Source: Streptomyces violaceusniger Tu 4113
GTDB taxonomy: Bacteria; Actinomycetota; Actinomycetes; Streptomycetales; Streptomycetaceae
Assembly (NCBI RefSeq): GCF_000147815.2
Contig: NC_015957.1
Location: forward strand, 7,998,001-8,062,000
DNA: 64,000 nucleotides
Reading direction: 5' to 3'
Positions 46,879-58,935 of the stretch are shown one piece after another (within the stretch, counting starts at the first letter, position 1; every line of letters begins with the position of its first letter). A model generated the notes under the pieces. That model saw only the letters and a list, made by a program, of their open reading frames with translations. It ran no database searches and was not told the DNA's origin. The position numbers and the translations under genes are program-made.

Positions 46879-47106
46879 TCAGTCGAGCTTCATCAGCAGC
46901 CCGAGCACGACGATGCAGACGAACCACAGCAGCCCGACCACCACGGTGATGCGGTCCAGGTTGCGCTCGGCGACCGAGGAGCCGCCCACCGAGGACTGCA
47001 TGCCGCCACCGAACATATCGGACAGGCCGCCGCCCTTCCCCTTGTGCATGAGCACCAACATCATCAGCAGCAGGCTGAAGATGATGAGGGCGATCGAAAA
47101 CCCCAT
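46879..47106 (-). CDS. secG: Preprotein translocase subunit SecG
   Basis: 75 residues from the ATG at 47106. Two helices (FSIALIIFSLLLMMLVLM and ITVVVGLLWFVCIVVLGLL) flank the conserved cytosolic loop HKGKGGGLSDMFGGGMQSS. It stimulates SecYE-dependent export. Placed after tpiA, as in other actinobacteria. Extension to 47172 is unlikely. Confidence 0.93.
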   Translation of the reverse strand: MGFSIALIIFSLLLMMLVLMHKGKGGGLSDMFGGGMQSSVGGSSVAERNLDRITVVVGLLWFVCIVVLGLLMKLD

Positions 47107-47219
47107 GATCACAGCTGGACCAACCTTCTCGGGCTTGTACGGACGTCGGGGGCCGGACGGTGCGATTCCCACCGCCTCGACCCCCGACAGGGTACGACGA
47201 CGCGCGCGCTAGGGCCTAC

Positions 47220-47996
47220 TCACTGGTCGCGGAAACGAACGATCTTGACGAATTCGTCCGCGTCCAGCGCCGCGCCGCCGATCAGGGCGCCGTCCACATC
47301 CGGCTGGGCCATGATCGCGGCGACGTTCCCGGACTTCACCGAGCCGCCGTACTGGATCCGGACCTTGTCGGCGACCTCCTGGCCGTAGAGCTCGGCGAGC
47401 CGGCCGCGGATGGCCCCGCAGACCTCCTGGGCGTCCTCGGGGGTCGCGACCTCGCCGGTGCCGATCGCCCAGACCGGCTCGTAGGCGATCACGATGGTCT
47501 CGGCCTGCTCGGCGGGGATGTCCTTGAGACCGCCGTCCACCTGCGCGAGGGTGTGGGCGACCTGGTTGCCCGCCTTACGGACCTCAAGGCCCTCGCCGAC
47601 GCACAGGATCGGGGTGAGGTCATGGCGGAAGGCCGCCTTGACCTTGGCGTTGCACAGCTCGTCGGACTCGCAGTGGTACTGGCGCCGCTCCGAGTGCCCG
47701 ACGACGGCGAAGGCGCACTTGAGCTTGGCCAGCATCGGGCCGGAGATCTCGCCGGTGTAGGCGCCGGAGTCGTGCGCGGAGATGTCCTGGGCGCCGTACT
47801 TGATCTTCAACTTGTCGCCATCGACCAGGGTCTGCACCGACCGCAGATCGGTGAAGGGCGGCAGCACCGCGACCTCCACGGCCTCATAGTCCTTGTCGGT
47901 GAGCGCGAAGGCGAGCTTCTGGACGTGGGCGATGGCCTCGAGGTGGTTGAGGTTCATCTTCCAGTTGCCCGCCATCAGCGGCGTACGGTCACTCAC
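47220..47996 (-). CDS. tpiA: Triosephosphate isomerase
   Basis: 258 residues from a GTG. All catalytic residues are present: Lys13 (GNWKMN), His101 (VVGHSERR) and Glu173 ([11 protein letters not shown]). It interconverts dihydroxyacetone phosphate and glyceraldehyde-3-phosphate. It lies 5 bases after pgk, in the gap-pgk-tpiA-secG unit. Confidence 0.96.
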   Translation of the reverse strand: MSDRTPLMAGNWKMNLNHLEAIAHVQKLAFALTDKDYEAVEVAVLPPFTDLRSVQTLVDGDKLKIKYGAQDISAHDSGAYTGEISGPMLAKLKCAFAVVGHSERRQYHCESDELCNAKVKAAFRHDLTPILCVGEGLEVRKAGNQVAHTLAQVDGGLKDIPAEQAETIVIAYEPVWAIGTGEVATPEDAQEVCGAIRGRLAELYGQEVADKVRIQYGGSVKSGNVAAIMAQPDVDGALIGGAALDADEFVKIVRFRDQ

Positions 47997-48001
47997 AGTG
48001 T

Positions 48002-49204
48002 TCAGTCCTCCAGTGCGGCGAGGCCGGGGAGCGTCTTGCCCTCGAGGTATTCGAGGCTCGCTCCACCGCCGGTCGAGATGTGGCCGAAAGCGTTCTCGTC
48101 GAAGCCCAGGATGCGTACGGCCGCGGCGGAGTCGCCGCCGCCGACCACGGTGAAGGCCGGGCTGTCCAGGAGCGCCTGGGCCACGGCCCGGGTGCCCTCG
48201 GCGAAGTCGGGGTGCTCGAAGACGCCCATGGGGCCGTTCCAGAAGACGGTGGCCGCGTCGGCCAGCTTCGAGGCGTACAGCTTGCGGGTCTCCGGGCCGA
48301 TATCCAGCCCCTGAAGATCGGCCGGGATCGCGTCCGCGGCGATGACCCGCGGGTTCGCGGGGGCCTTGGTCTTCAGGTCCGGGAATTCGGGCGCGGCCGT
48401 GACGTCGACCGGGAGCACGAACTCCACACCGCGCTCCTTGGCACGGCGCAGATAGTCCCGGACCGCCGGGACCTGGTCCTCCTGCAGCAGCGAGCGGCCG
48501 ACCTCGTGGCCCTGGGCCTTGAGGAAGGTGTAGGCCATGCCGCCGCCGATCAGGATGCGGTCGGCCTTCTCCAGCAGGTGGTCGATGACGCCGAGCTTGT
48601 CGGAGACCTTGGCGCCGCCGAGGACGACCGCGTAGGGCCGCTTGACGTCCTCGGTGAGCTTCTTCAGGACCGAGAGCTCGGCGGCGATCAGCTCTCCCGC
48701 GGCGTGCGGCAGCCGGGCCGGGAGGTCGTACACGGAGGCGTGCTTACGGTGGACCGCGCCGAAGCCGTCACCCACGTAGAGGTCGGCGAGGGCGGCGAGC
48801 CGGTCGGCGAAGGCGCCGCGCTCGGCGTCGTCCTTACTGGTCTCACCGGCGTTGAACCGCAGGTTCTCCAGCAGCGCGACCTCGCCGTCGCCGAGCGCCG
48901 CCACGGTGGCCCGAGCGCTCTCGTCCACGGTGTCGGTCGCGAAGGCGACCTGCTTGCCGAGGAGTTCGCCGAGCCGCCGGGCGACGGGGGCGAGCGAGTA
49001 CTGCGGGTCCGGGGCGCCCTTGGGGCGGCCCAGGTGCGAGGCGACGATCACCTTGGCGCCCCGGTCCAGGAGCTTGTTGATCGTCGGGACGGCGGCGCGG
49101 ATCCGGCCGTCGTCGGTGATCGTCTCGCCGTCGAGCGGGACGTTCAGGTCGGCGCGGACGAAGACCCGCTGCCCGGCGACCTGAAGATCGTCAATCGTCT
49201 TCAC
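48002..49204 (-). CDS. pgk: Phosphoglycerate kinase
   Basis: 400 residues from a GTG. Landmarks are [12 protein letters not shown] near residue 15, [11 protein letters not shown] near 55, [11 protein letters not shown] near 110 and the nucleotide loop [15 protein letters not shown] near 355, plus [16 protein letters not shown]. It makes ATP from 1,3-bisphosphoglycerate. It follows gap after an 82-base gap that holds a strong hairpin. Confidence 0.96.
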   Translation of the reverse strand: MKTIDDLQVAGQRVFVRADLNVPLDGETITDDGRIRAAVPTINKLLDRGAKVIVASHLGRPKGAPDPQYSLAPVARRLGELLGKQVAFATDTVDESARATVAALGDGEVALLENLRFNAGETSKDDAERGAFADRLAALADLYVGDGFGAVHRKHASVYDLPARLPHAAGELIAAELSVLKKLTEDVKRPYAVVLGGAKVSDKLGVIDHLLEKADRILIGGGMAYTFLKAQGHEVGRSLLQEDQVPAVRDYLRRAKERGVEFVLPVDVTAAPEFPDLKTKAPANPRVIAADAIPADLQGLDIGPETRKLYASKLADAATVFWNGPMGVFEHPDFAEGTRAVAQALLDSPAFTVVGGGDSAAAVRILGFDENAFGHISTGGGASLEYLEGKTLPGLAALED

Positions 49205-49229
49205 AGGGATGACTCCTTGATCATGGATC

Positions 49230-49262
49230 GGGGCCCGCTACGACGCCGTCGTAGCGGGCCCC
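49230..49262 (-). terminator. 33-base hairpin between gap and pgk
   Basis: GGGGCCCGCTACGACG and its exact complement are separated by a single base, so a stem of about 14 bp can form. It lies 24 bases after the gap stop and 26 before the pgk start. It may attenuate pgk or stabilise the gap message; no U-tract follows. Confidence 0.65.
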
Positions 49263-49286
49263 ATTCCTGGCTCATCGGGACAGCGG

Positions 49287-50366
<1,080 letters not shown>

Positions 50367-50401
50367 CTACCGCTATCACGGGACGTACGTGACATTGGCA
50401 T

Positions 50402-50440
50402 CGGCGGCCCATGACCACCGGAAAGTGGTACGGGCCGCCG
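50402..50440 (-). terminator. Nested hairpin between carboxypeptidase and gap
   Basis: CGGCGGCCC and GGGCCGCCG (9 bp) enclose a second short stem, CCACC..GTGG. It lies just after the carboxypeptidase stop and upstream of gap, so it can end the first transcript and insulate the second. No U-tract. Confidence 0.65.
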
Positions 50441-50466
50441 ATTCAGTCACGATTTGTCACGCGCTG

Positions 50467-53433
50467 TCAACGACGCAGCGCACGCAGCGCGTCGGCCACC
50501 AGCCGGGCCCTCTGGGCGGCGTCCGGGACATGCTCCAGGCCGAAGCCGAGCAGCACGGTGTCCCGGGTGGTGACGCCCGCGACGGTGTGGAAGAGTTCCC
50601 GGGAACGGGACCAGTCCCCCGAGTTCGCCGGGCTGCCCTCCGGCGCCGCCGAGGTCGACCAGGGGCCGAGCGCGGTCTCGAAGCCCTCGGAGTCCTTGGC
50701 GGTGCCGCCGACGGTGAACTCGGTGCTGTCCACGAAGGCGCCCCGCCCGCCGGTGCCCGGGTCGGTGACGTACGAGACGGCCAGCTCGGCCTTCTTGCCC
50801 GCGTAGCCGCTCAGGTCCACGGAGACCGGCCGCCACCCCTCGGAGGAGCCCGTCAGGCTGTTCCAGGCTCCGGTGCTGCCCTGCGCGCCGCAGCCGTCGT
50901 CGCCGGGGGTCAGGTAGTGCTTCAGGAACGGGTGCAGATTGAGCAGGAAGCCCCCCTCGCACTCGGTGGGCACCTCGGTGGAGGAACCGCCGTTCGCGTC
51001 GGGGAGGGTGGTCCAGTCGTCCTGGCCCGCGGTGTGCGCCTCGATGACCACATGGTCGTAGCCGGGCTCGGTGTCATAGCTGAGCCGGAAGGCCAGGGCC
51101 GGTTTGTCGGCGGCGGCCACACCGGTCAGGTCCACCCTACGGGACAGTCGCATCCAGGAGTTGTCACGGTGTCCCGCGGCCGCCATCCAGTCGCCCTCAT
51201 AGGGCTGGTACGGGGTGCGCGTGCCCGGGTACGCCCCCGCGCCCGCGCTGCGGAACCGGGGGAAGTCCTTCGGCGGCAGCACATCGGAGGTGACCGTGTA
51301 GGCGCCCGCGGCGTCCAGGGGGTTGCCGGGGGCGTCGCCGAGGCTCGCGCCGGTGCCCGCGAGCGCGCCGGCGCCCTGGAAGGCGGTGGGCGACTTCAGG
51401 GTGAGCCGGCTGTCGGCGCCCAGGTAGTACTGGCTGAAATCGTCCGTGTCGGCCGGTCCCACCTCGGAGCTGCCGCCCGCCCGCTCACCGGTGGTGATCA
51501 GCTTGCCGCCCTCGTTGAGGAAGTCGCGCACCGCGAGCAGGGTCGGGCCGCCGGGCCGTTCGGCGCCGGTGTACCAGAGCACGGTCCTGAAGTGGCTCAG
51601 CACCCCGAGCGCGGACGGCGCCCCTTGAGTGGCCACGTCCCAGACGGCGGCCTTACGGCCGTTGTCGGCCAGCGCCCGGGTGTACGCGGCGGTGTGCCGG
51701 GCCGGGGAGCTGCCGCCCTCCTCGGCGATCACCAGTGTGTCGGCCCTGGGCCGCTTGGCCACGGTGTAGGTGAACGACTCGCTGACGGTGCGCTTGCCGC
51801 TCTTCGTACGGCCGGTGAACCAGACCTTGATCTGCTGCCCGGGGTCCGCTCCCTTGACGGCGGCGCGGTACTGGTCGAAGAGGACGTTGTCCTCGCCGCC
51901 GTAGGTCTCGCCGCCCTGCCACGCCTTCAACGAGGCGGTGCGGACGCGGCCGCCGTCCACGCGGTAGTTGAGCCGCTTGTCGCGCACACTCTTGCGGACG
52001 GTGACGGCGACGTCCTGGTCGCCGCCGCGGGCGTAGGACGTGGTGAAGGTCTCCGGGGTGAAGTCGGGCGCGGTCAGGCCGACGGACGAGGACGGCCGGT
52101 CGGGGTGCTCGGCGGTCTCGGCGACGGAGAGCGCGAAGGGGATGTTCTTGGTGAACTCCTGCGCGATCAGCTTCTCGTCGTCGGGGAAGGTGAAGACGGA
52201 CGCGCAGTCACGCGGCTGCCAGGCGTCGTTCGGGTCGACGCCGGAGGCGGTCTGACACGTCGACATCTCCGGGGTGAACATCATCATCCCGTTGACGTTC
52301 GCCGCGTGGCCGTCGGCCTCGCCGTTGGTGGTGTACAGCTCGGAGGAGACCTGCGGGTGGTACCCGGGGATCGCGGAGTGCTCCGGAGTGCCGGCCAGGG
52401 ACTTGTAGAGGACGTCGTCGGGGGTCGGGGTGGCGACCTGCCAGCCGACGCCGTAGAGCAGCAGTTCGGCGGCCGAGTGGTAGTTGATGCCGTACGTGAA
52501 GCCGATGCGCTTCTCGAAGGCGTCCAGCGCCTTGGTCTCCGGCTCGGAGCCGGGGGCGGGCCCCCGGTAGGTCTCGTCGGCCGGGTCGGCGGACGAACCC
52601 TCGTTGTCGTAGCCCCACTTGTAGCCGAAGTTGCGGTTGAGGTCGACGCCGTCGCCCGCGGTGATCTTGCCGTCGCCGTTGTTGTCGCGCAGGTTCTTGC
52701 GCCACTGGCGGTTGTCCGGGCTCTGATGCGTGTAGTCGTAGCCGTCCGGGTTGGCGGACAGGACGAACCACAGTTCGGTATGGTCCACGATCCGGGTGAC
52801 GCGGTCGTCCTTGCCGTAGTTGTCGAGGTAGTAGTGCATCAGCCGGCGGGTCATCTCCGGCGTGATCCACTCACGGGCGTGCTGATTGGACATGTACAGC
52901 ACCGACGGCTTGCTGCCGTCGCGGGTCTTCCCCGCGCCCTTGCTCAGCTTGAGGGCGAGGATGTCCTTGCCGCGGCCGGTCTTGCCGATGCTGACGACCT
53001 TGGCGAGGCCGGGGTGGGCCCGGCCGGTCTCGACGATCTCCTGCTGGAGCCCGCCCTGGCCGCTGTAGGGGCGGAAGACGCCGTCGCCCGCGGCCTTCAG
53101 GCGGTTGCTGGTCGGTGCGGAGATCTTCTTCTCGGTGAGCCGCACGCCCTTGCCGCGCAGCGCGGCGGCCTGCTTCCCGGTGAGGTAGAGCTCGACCGGG
53201 CCGGAGCCCTTCCCGGGCACCTGCCGCCCCAGTTCGGTGCCGTCCGCTCCGGCGCGCAGCAGCAGCGGAATCTGACCCTTGGTGACTTGGGCGGTCCATA
53301 CGGACAGCCCGTCGCCGGCGGGGTTCGCCGGCGGTTGTGCGGGGGCCGCGGGTGCCGCGGCCAGTCCCCCCAGAAGCAACGCGGCCAGTGCCACCACCGC
53401 GCCGCTCGATCTCACCGTGCGTCTGAGCTTCAT
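50467..53433 (-). CDS. Large secreted M14-family zinc carboxypeptidase
   Basis: 988 residues from the ATG at 53433 behind GGGGGG. Signal peptide residues 1-32. Zinc ligands are His185 and Glu188 (NQHAREW) and His319 (NYHSAAE); the catalytic Glu is Glu389 (FTPEMS). A DNNGDGKITAGDGVD loop at about 250-264 looks like a calcium site inserted next to the substrate-binding Asn/Arg (DLNRNFGYKWG). The C-terminal 450 residues resemble an immune-inhibitor-A-like accessory region (YDTEPGYDHVVIEAH, SYVTDPGTGGRGAFVDS). It would trim peptides outside the cell. Confidence 0.92.
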   Translation of the reverse strand: MKLRRTVRSSGAVVALAALLLGGLAAAPAAPAQPPANPAGDGLSVWTAQVTKGQIPLLLRAGADGTELGRQVPGKGSGPVELYLTGKQAAALRGKGVRLTEKKISAPTSNRLKAAGDGVFRPYSGQGGLQQEIVETGRAHPGLAKVVSIGKTGRGKDILALKLSKGAGKTRDGSKPSVLYMSNQHAREWITPEMTRRLMHYYLDNYGKDDRVTRIVDHTELWFVLSANPDGYDYTHQSPDNRQWRKNLRDNNGDGKITAGDGVDLNRNFGYKWGYDNEGSSADPADETYRGPAPGSEPETKALDAFEKRIGFTYGINYHSAAELLLYGVGWQVATPTPDDVLYKSLAGTPEHSAIPGYHPQVSSELYTTNGEADGHAANVNGMMMFTPEMSTCQTASGVDPNDAWQPRDCASVFTFPDDEKLIAQEFTKNIPFALSVAETAEHPDRPSSSVGLTAPDFTPETFTTSYARGGDQDVAVTVRKSVRDKRLNYRVDGGRVRTASLKAWQGGETYGGEDNVLFDQYRAAVKGADPGQQIKVWFTGRTKSGKRTVSESFTYTVAKRPRADTLVIAEEGGSSPARHTAAYTRALADNGRKAAVWDVATQGAPSALGVLSHFRTVLWYTGAERPGGPTLLAVRDFLNEGGKLITTGERAGGSSEVGPADTDDFSQYYLGADSRLTLKSPTAFQGAGALAGTGASLGDAPGNPLDAAGAYTVTSDVLPPKDFPRFRSAGAGAYPGTRTPYQPYEGDWMAAAGHRDNSWMRLSRRVDLTGVAAADKPALAFRLSYDTEPGYDHVVIEAHTAGQDDWTTLPDANGGSSTEVPTECEGGFLLNLHPFLKHYLTPGDDGCGAQGSTGAWNSLTGSSEGWRPVSVDLSGYAGKKAELAVSYVTDPGTGGRGAFVDSTEFTVGGTAKDSEGFETALGPWSTSAAPEGSPANSGDWSRSRELFHTVAGVTTRDTVLLGFGLEHVPDAAQRARLVADALRALRR

Positions 53434-53601
53434 CAGCCCCCCTGGCTGTCGTGTGAAGACCCGCGGGTGCGCAGGCGCACCAGACTTGTCAGGACACATG
53501 GTCATGTCAACAGCGGCGCGCGGAACCGGTCCGTACATGACCCTGGGGACGGATACGCCCCCGGATCGCTCGCGTGATCCGGGGGCGCGGGGCGCGGCTT
53601 C

Positions 53602-53690
53602 GGTGCCGCTCTCGGGGCGGTCGTTCTGGGGCAGCGGCTCTGGAGGCGGCCGCTCTCGGGGCGGCCGCTCGGGGGGCTGCCGCTCGGGGG
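53602..53690. repeat. 14-15-bp tandem repeat beside the whiA stop
   Basis: About six degenerate copies of GGCGGCCGCTCTCGG-like units fill the space before the whiA stop (53694-53696 on minus). The last three are the most regular. Confidence 0.65.
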
Positions 53691-53693
53691 CGG

Positions 53694-54683
53694 TCAGCCG
53701 ACCATGCCCTCGGCCATCTCCTCGGTGAGGCTGGACTCGGTGCCGGGGATGCCCAGGTCCTGGGCGCGCTTGTCGGCCATGGCCAGCAGCCGGCGGATGC
53801 GGCCCGCGACGGCGTCCTTGGTCAGCGGCGGGTCGGCGAGGGCACCCAGCTCCTCCAGGGACGCCTGCTTGTGCTCCATGCGCAGCCGGCCGGCCGCGGC
53901 GAGGTGCTCGGGCACCTCGTCGGCCAGGATCTCCAGGGCGCGCTGCACCCGGGCCCCGGCGGCGACGGCGGCACGGGCCGAGCGGCGCAGATTGGCGTCG
54001 TCGAAGTTGGCGAGGCGGGTGGCGGTCGCCCGCACCTCGCGCCGCATCCGCCGCTCCTCCCAGGCGAGGACCGACTCATGCGCCCCCAGCCGCGTCAACA
54101 GCGCGCCGATGGCGTCACCGTCCCGGACGACCACCCGGTCCACCCCGCGCACCTCGCGCGCCTTGGCGGGGATCTGCAGCCGGCGGGCGGCGCCGACCAG
54201 TGCGAGCGCGGCCTCCGGGCCGGGGCAGGTCACCTCCAGGGAGGACGAGCGGCCGGGCTCGGTGAGCGAGCCATGGGCGAGGAAGGCCCCGCGCCAGGCG
54301 GCCTCGGCGTCGCAGGTGGCGCCGGAGACGACCTGCGGCGGCAGTCCGCGGATCGGCCGGCCGCGGCCGTCGACCAGGCCGGTCTGTCGCGCGAGCTGGT
54401 CACCGCCCGCCACCACCCGCACCACGTACCTGCTGCCGCGGCGCAGCCCTCCGGGGGCCATCACCACCAGATCCGAGGAGTGGCCGAAGATCTCCAGGAT
54501 GTCCTTGCGCACCCTGCGGGCCGCGATCCCGGTGTCCAGCTCCGCCTCGATCACGATGCGCCCGCTGACCAGGTGCAGCCCCCCCGCGAACCGCAGGATC
54601 GCCGAGACCTCCGCTTTCCGGCAGCAGGTCCGGGTGACGGGGAGCCGGGAGATTTCGTCCTTCACCGCTGCCGTCATCGCCAT
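53694..54683 (-). CDS. whiA: Sporulation transcription regulator WhiA
   Basis: 329 residues from the ATG at 54683. WhiA combines a LAGLIDADG-like N-terminal domain ([39 protein letters not shown]) with a C-terminal helix-turn-helix ([20 protein letters not shown] and [13 protein letters not shown]). With WhiB it activates genes for aerial-hypha septation. The start overlaps yvcK by 10 bases. The final residues ([15 protein letters not shown]) vary among species. Confidence 0.96.
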   Translation of the reverse strand: MAMTAAVKDEISRLPVTRTCCRKAEVSAILRFAGGLHLVSGRIVIEAELDTGIAARRVRKDILEIFGHSSDLVVMAPGGLRRGSRYVVRVVAGGDQLARQTGLVDGRGRPIRGLPPQVVSGATCDAEAAWRGAFLAHGSLTEPGRSSSLEVTCPGPEAALALVGAARRLQIPAKAREVRGVDRVVVRDGDAIGALLTRLGAHESVLAWEERRMRREVRATATRLANFDDANLRRSARAAVAAGARVQRALEILADEVPEHLAAAGRLRMEHKQASLEELGALADPPLTKDAVAGRIRRLLAMADKRAQDLGIPGTESSLTEEMAEGMVG

Positions 54684-55693
54684 GGGCCGATCCTTCCATG
54701 CATCCGAAAAATACGGTCGTACGCGGCCGCCAGAAGCTCCGGGTCGTGCTTCGGGGCACCGTCGGTCGCGGCCACCGGCGCCAGCTCGACCGTGCCGCCC
54801 AGCCGCTTGGCCGCGTCGCACAGACTGCTCTGGTCGGGGACGGCGGCCTCATCGGCCAGCACCACGTCGAAGGCGAGTTTAGGGGCGTGTCGGGCCAAAA
54901 CCTCCAAATGACGCTGCGGAGAGAAGCCATCGGTTTCTCCCGGCTGAGGGGCGAGGTTCAGTGACAGCACCCGCCGGGCCTTGGTCTCGGTGAGCGCCTG
55001 GAGCAGATCGGGGACCAGTAGATGCGGGATCACGGAGGAGAACCAGGAGCCGGGCCCCAGCACCACCCAGTCGGCGTCCCTGACCGCCTCGACGGCCTCG
55101 GGGACGGCCGGCGGGTCGTGCGGCACCAGATGGACCGACTGCACCTCGCCGCGGGTCAGCGCCACGGTGGCCTGCCCGGCGACGGTGGACACCTCGTCCG
55201 GGCGCGCCGGGTCATGGCCCCGGACGTACGCCTGGAGCTCCAGGGGGACGGCCGACATGGGCAGCACCCGGCCATGGGCGCCCAGCAGCCTGCCGACCAG
55301 GTCGAGCGCCTTCACGTGGTCGCCGAGCTGCTCCCACAGGGCGACGATCAGCACATTGCCGACCGCGTGGCCGTGCAGCTCGCCCTCGCTGATGAAGCGG
55401 TGCTGGATGACCCGCGCCCAGGTCTGGCCCCAGTCGTCGTCGCCGCACAGCGCGGCCAGGGCCTTGCGCAGATCGCCGGGCGGCAGCACGCCCAGCTCGT
55501 CGCGGAGCCGTCCGCTGGAGCCGCCGTCATCGGCCACGGTGACGACGGCGGTGAGGTCGCCGGTGATCCGGCGCAGCGCGGCGAGCGACGCGGACAGGCC
55601 CATGCCGCCTCCGAGTGCGACGACCTTGGGCTGCGCGCTCCGGCTGGTCCGTGCTCCGACCAGCCGTCGCAGCCGCTTGGTACGAATGGTCAC
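54674..55693 (-). CDS. yvcK: YvcK-family (CofD-like) gluconeogenesis/cell-wall factor
   Basis: 339 residues. The UDP-sugar-binding Rossmann-like core starts [20 protein letters not shown] and continues [20 protein letters not shown] and [33 protein letters not shown] lies in the second half. YvcK binds UDP-GlcNAc and affects cell-wall precursor supply in other bacteria. It overlaps rapZ by 4 bases and whiA by 10, the usual conserved order. Confidence 0.93.
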   Translation of the reverse strand: MTIRTKRLRRLVGARTSRSAQPKVVALGGGMGLSASLAALRRITGDLTAVVTVADDGGSSGRLRDELGVLPPGDLRKALAALCGDDDWGQTWARVIQHRFISEGELHGHAVGNVLIVALWEQLGDHVKALDLVGRLLGAHGRVLPMSAVPLELQAYVRGHDPARPDEVSTVAGQATVALTRGEVQSVHLVPHDPPAVPEAVEAVRDADWVVLGPGSWFSSVIPHLLVPDLLQALTETKARRVLSLNLAPQPGETDGFSPQRHLEVLARHAPKLAFDVVLADEAAVPDQSSLCDAAKRLGGTVELAPVAATDGAPKHDPELLAAAYDRIFRMHGRIGPWR

Positions 55694-56625
55694 TCGCGCC
55701 CCATGTCCCGGTGGACGATGACGGTCTCCACTCCCTCGGCGGCCAGCCGCGGGGCGAGCCGCTCGGACATCGCCACACTGCGGTGCTTGCCGCCGGTGCA
55801 GCCGATGGCGATGGTCACATAGCGCTTGCCCTCGCGGCGGTAGCCCGCGGCGATGAGCTGGAGCAGCTCCGCGTAGCGGTCGAGGAACTCCTTGGCGCCG
55901 GGCTGGTTGAAGACATAGCTGGAGACCTCCTCGTTGAGCCCGGTGAAGGGGCGCAGCTCGGGGACCCAGTGCGGATTGGGCAGGAAGCGGCAGTCCACCA
56001 CCAGATCGGCGTCGACCGGCAGCCCGTACTTGTAGCCGAACGACATCACGGTGGCCCGCAGCTCGGGCTCCTCCTCGCCCGCGAACTGGGGGTCCATCTT
56101 GGCGCGCAGCTCATGCACGTTGAGGCTGGAGGTGTCGATCACCAGGTCGGCGTCGCCGCGCAGCTCGCGCAGCAGATCGCGCTCGGCCGCGATGCCGTCC
56201 ACGATCCGGCCGTCACCCTGGAGGGGGTGCGGGCGGCGCACGGATTCGAAGCGGCGCACCAGGGCCTCGTCGGACGCCTCCAGGAACAGCACCCGCCGCT
56301 TGACGCTCTTGGCGGCGAGGTCGGCGAGGGACTCGCGGAGGTTGTCGAAGAAGCGGCGGCCGCGGACGTCCACCACCACGGCGATCCGGGCCACATTGCC
56401 CTGGGAGCGGGCGCCCAGGTCGACCATGGTGGGGATCAGCGCGGGCGGCAGGTTGTCCACGACGAACCAGCCGAGGTCCTCCAGACACTTGGCCGCGGTG
56501 CTGCGGCCCGCGCCCGACATTCCAGAGATGATCACCAGCTCGGGGATGGCCGCCGCCTCGGCGGGCTCGCCCGACGTGCCCGTATTCACCTGCGCTCCGT
56601 CTCCATGGTTCTCGTGCTCGGTCAT
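55690..56625 (-). CDS. rapZ: RapZ-family nucleotide-binding protein
   Basis: 311 residues. P-loop [13 protein letters not shown] near residue 37 and the C-terminal RapZ block [21 protein letters not shown] near residue 275 are clear. In E. coli RapZ adapts RNase E to the GlmZ RNA; in Gram-positives (YvcJ) the role is unsettled. The stop overlaps yvcK and the ATG overlaps the uvrC stop. Confidence 0.93.
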   Translation of the reverse strand: MTEHENHGDGAQVNTGTSGEPAEAAAIPELVIISGMSGAGRSTAAKCLEDLGWFVVDNLPPALIPTMVDLGARSQGNVARIAVVVDVRGRRFFDNLRESLADLAAKSVKRRVLFLEASDEALVRRFESVRRPHPLQGDGRIVDGIAAERDLLRELRGDADLVIDTSSLNVHELRAKMDPQFAGEEEPELRATVMSFGYKYGLPVDADLVVDCRFLPNPHWVPELRPFTGLNEEVSSYVFNQPGAKEFLDRYAELLQLIAAGYRREGKRYVTIAIGCTGGKHRSVAMSERLAPRLAAEGVETVIVHRDMGRE

Positions 56626-58832
56626 GGTCTCGTCCCCCCGTTCGATGAGGACGCCGCACCGGCGGCCTCGTCCTCGATGATCTCTCCTGTGGCGGTGTTC
56701 ACGGCGGGCGCGGCCGGGGCGGACCCGGCGAGCGCCGCGGCGACCGTCTCGGCCGTCTTACGGCCGACGCCCGGCACCTCGCAGATCTGCTCGACCGTGG
56801 CGGCGCGCAGCCGCTTGACCGAGCCGAAATGCTTCAGCAGCGCCTGCTTACGGCTGTCGCCGAGGCCCGGAACGGAGTCCAGCGGCCCGGCCTTCATCGA
56901 CTTGGCGCGCTTGCTGCGCTGGTAGGTGATGGCGAAGCGGTGGGCCTCGTCGCGGACCCGCTGGAGGAGGTAGAGCCCTTCGCTGCTGCGGGGCAGCACC
57001 ACCGGGTCCTCCTCGTCCGGCAGCCACACCTCCTCGAGCCGCTTCGCGAGGCCGCAGACGGCGACATCGTCGACACCGAGCTCGTCCAGGGCCCGTTGGG
57101 CGGCGGCCACCTGCGGCTTTCCACCGTCGACCACGACGAGCTGGGGCGGGTAGGCGAACCGCTTCGGCCTGCCCTCCTCGTCGATCGGGCCGGAGGGGCC
57201 GTCGGAGGGGCCGTCGAGGGCCCGCCCGGGGGGTGCCTGCCCGGAGGGTGTCTGCCCGGGGGGTGCCTGGCCGGGGGGTGCCTGCCCGGAGGGTGTCTGC
57301 CCGGGGGGTGCCTGGCCGGGGGGTGCCTGGCCGGGGGGTGCCTGGCCGGGGGGTGCGGTGACGCCGCTGACGCCGGTGGCCTCTGTGTCCTCTGTGGCCC
57401 CGGTGGCCTGTTCCTCCCACTCCCCCGTTTTCTGCTTCTCCATCAGATAGCGGCGGAAGCGGCGGCTGACGACCTCATGCATGGAGCGGACATCGTCCTG
57501 CCCGGCGAAGCTCTTGATCTGGAAGCGGCGGTACTCACTCTTACGGGGGAGCCCGTCCTCGAAGACCACCATGGAGGCCACCACGTCATCTCCCTGCAGA
57601 TGGGAGATGTCGAAGCACTCGACGCGCAGCGGGGCGGAGTCCAGCCCCAGGGCCTCGGCGATCTCCTCCAGCGCCCGGGAGCGCGTGGTGAGGTCGGAGG
57701 CGCGCTTGGTCTTGTGCAGCGCGAGCGCCTGCTGGGCGTTTCGCTGGACGGTCTGCATCAGGTCCTTCTTGTCGCCGCGCTGCGGGATGCGCAGATCGAC
57801 CAGGGAGCCGCGGCGCTCGGTGAGCCACTGGGTGACCGGCTCGGCCGGGTCCGGCACGGCGGGCACCAGGACCTCCTTGGGCACGGCGTCGCCGCGCTCC
57901 TCCCCGTAGAGCTGCTGCAGGGCGTGCTCGACCAGCCCGGCGGTGTCGACGGCCTCGACCTTGTCGGTGACCCAGCCGCGCTGACCGCGCACCCGGCCGC
58001 CGCGCACATGGAAGATCTGGACGGCGGCCTCCAGCTCGTCCTCGGCGACCGCTATCAGATCGGCGTCGGTGGCGTCGGCGAGAACCACCGCGTTCTTCTC
58101 CATGGCGCGCTTGAGCGCCCCTATGTCGTCGCGGAGCCGGGCCGCCTTCTCGTACTCCATGTCCTCGGCGGCCTCGTGCATCTGCTGCTCCAGGCGGCGC
58201 AGATAGGTGCCGGTGCGGCCGGCCATGAAGTCGCAGAACTCTTCGGCGAGTTCGCGGTGCTCCTCGGCGGTGACACGGCCGACGCAGGGGGCCGAGCATT
58301 TGCCGATATAGCCGAGCAGACAGGGGCGGCCGATTTGAGCGGAGCGCTTGAACACCCCGGCGGAGCAGGTCCGGACGGGGAACACGCGCAGCATCAGGTC
58401 GACGGTCTCGCGGATGGCCCAGGCATGGCCGTAAGGGCCGAAGTAGCGCACGCCCTTCTTCTTGGCGCCGCGCATCACCTGGACCCGGGGGAATTCCTCG
58501 TTCAGGGTCACGGCGAGGAAGGGGTAGCTCTTGTCGTCGCGGTACTTGACGTTGAACCGGGGGTCGAACTCCTTGATCCAGGAGTACTCGAGCTGCAGGG
58601 CCTCGACCTCGGTGGAGACCACGGTCCACTCCACGGCGGCGGCCGTGGTGACCATGGTGCGGGTGCGCGGGTGGAGATTCGCCAGGTCCTGGAAGTACGA
58701 CGAGAGCCGCGGGCGCAGGCTCTTCGCCTTTCCTACGTAGATCACCCGGCCGTGCTCATCACGGAACTTGTAGACCCCCGGCGACTCGGGGATCTGTCCC
58801 GGCTTGGGGCGGTAGCTGCTCGGGTCGGCCAT
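56622..58832 (-). CDS. uvrC: Excinuclease ABC subunit UvrC with a repeat-encoded insert
   Basis: 736 residues from the ATG at 58832. The N-terminal GIY-YIG nuclease (Tyr21, YVGKAKSLR with Arg40), the UVR helices ([20 protein letters not shown] near 230), the RNase H-like nuclease ([18 protein letters not shown] near 405, [10 protein letters not shown] near 570) and two C-terminal HhH motifs ([31 protein letters not shown]) are all present. Residues about 455-560 hold a long insert, including nine APPGQ-type pentapeptides, inside the RNase H domain. A TAGGGT 7 bases before the ATG suggests leaderless translation. Confidence 0.95.
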   Translation of the reverse strand: MADPSSYRPKPGQIPESPGVYKFRDEHGRVIYVGKAKSLRPRLSSYFQDLANLHPRTRTMVTTAAAVEWTVVSTEVEALQLEYSWIKEFDPRFNVKYRDDKSYPFLAVTLNEEFPRVQVMRGAKKKGVRYFGPYGHAWAIRETVDLMLRVFPVRTCSAGVFKRSAQIGRPCLLGYIGKCSAPCVGRVTAEEHRELAEEFCDFMAGRTGTYLRRLEQQMHEAAEDMEYEKAARLRDDIGALKRAMEKNAVVLADATDADLIAVAEDELEAAVQIFHVRGGRVRGQRGWVTDKVEAVDTAGLVEHALQQLYGEERGDAVPKEVLVPAVPDPAEPVTQWLTERRGSLVDLRIPQRGDKKDLMQTVQRNAQQALALHKTKRASDLTTRSRALEEIAEALGLDSAPLRVECFDISHLQGDDVVASMVVFEDGLPRKSEYRRFQIKSFAGQDDVRSMHEVVSRRFRRYLMEKQKTGEWEEQATGATEDTEATGVSGVTAPPGQAPPGQAPPGQAPPGQTPSGQAPPGQAPPGQTPSGQAPPGRALDGPSDGPSGPIDEEGRPKRFAYPPQLVVVDGGKPQVAAAQRALDELGVDDVAVCGLAKRLEEVWLPDEEDPVVLPRSSEGLYLLQRVRDEAHRFAITYQRSKRAKSMKAGPLDSVPGLGDSRKQALLKHFGSVKRLRAATVEQICEVPGVGRKTAETVAAALAGSAPAAPAVNTATGEIIEDEAAGAASSSNGGTRP
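57225..57359 (-). repeat. 15-bp coding tandem repeat in uvrC
   Basis: Nine units of CCGGGGGGTGCCTGG or close variants encode (A/T)(P)(P/S)GQ pentapeptides on the minus strand, near UvrC residues 492-536. The unit keeps frame, so copy number can change without breaking the gene. Confidence 0.85.
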
Positions 58833-58839
58833 GGTCACC

Positions 58840-58845
58840 ACCCTA
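58840..58845 (-). promoter_or_regulatory. -10 hexamer of uvrC, leaderless arrangement
   Basis: TAGGGT on the minus strand ends 7 bases before the uvrC ATG. A GGTGA that could act as a weak SD lies between them. Confidence 0.4.
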
Positions 58846-58935
58846 CTTGCGGGGAGTGACACATCCGGGCCCTCGGGACGGGGTCGGCCGAGGTCCAGTG
58901 GATTTGGGGATTCCGCGGCCGCTCGGGCGCGCGCC

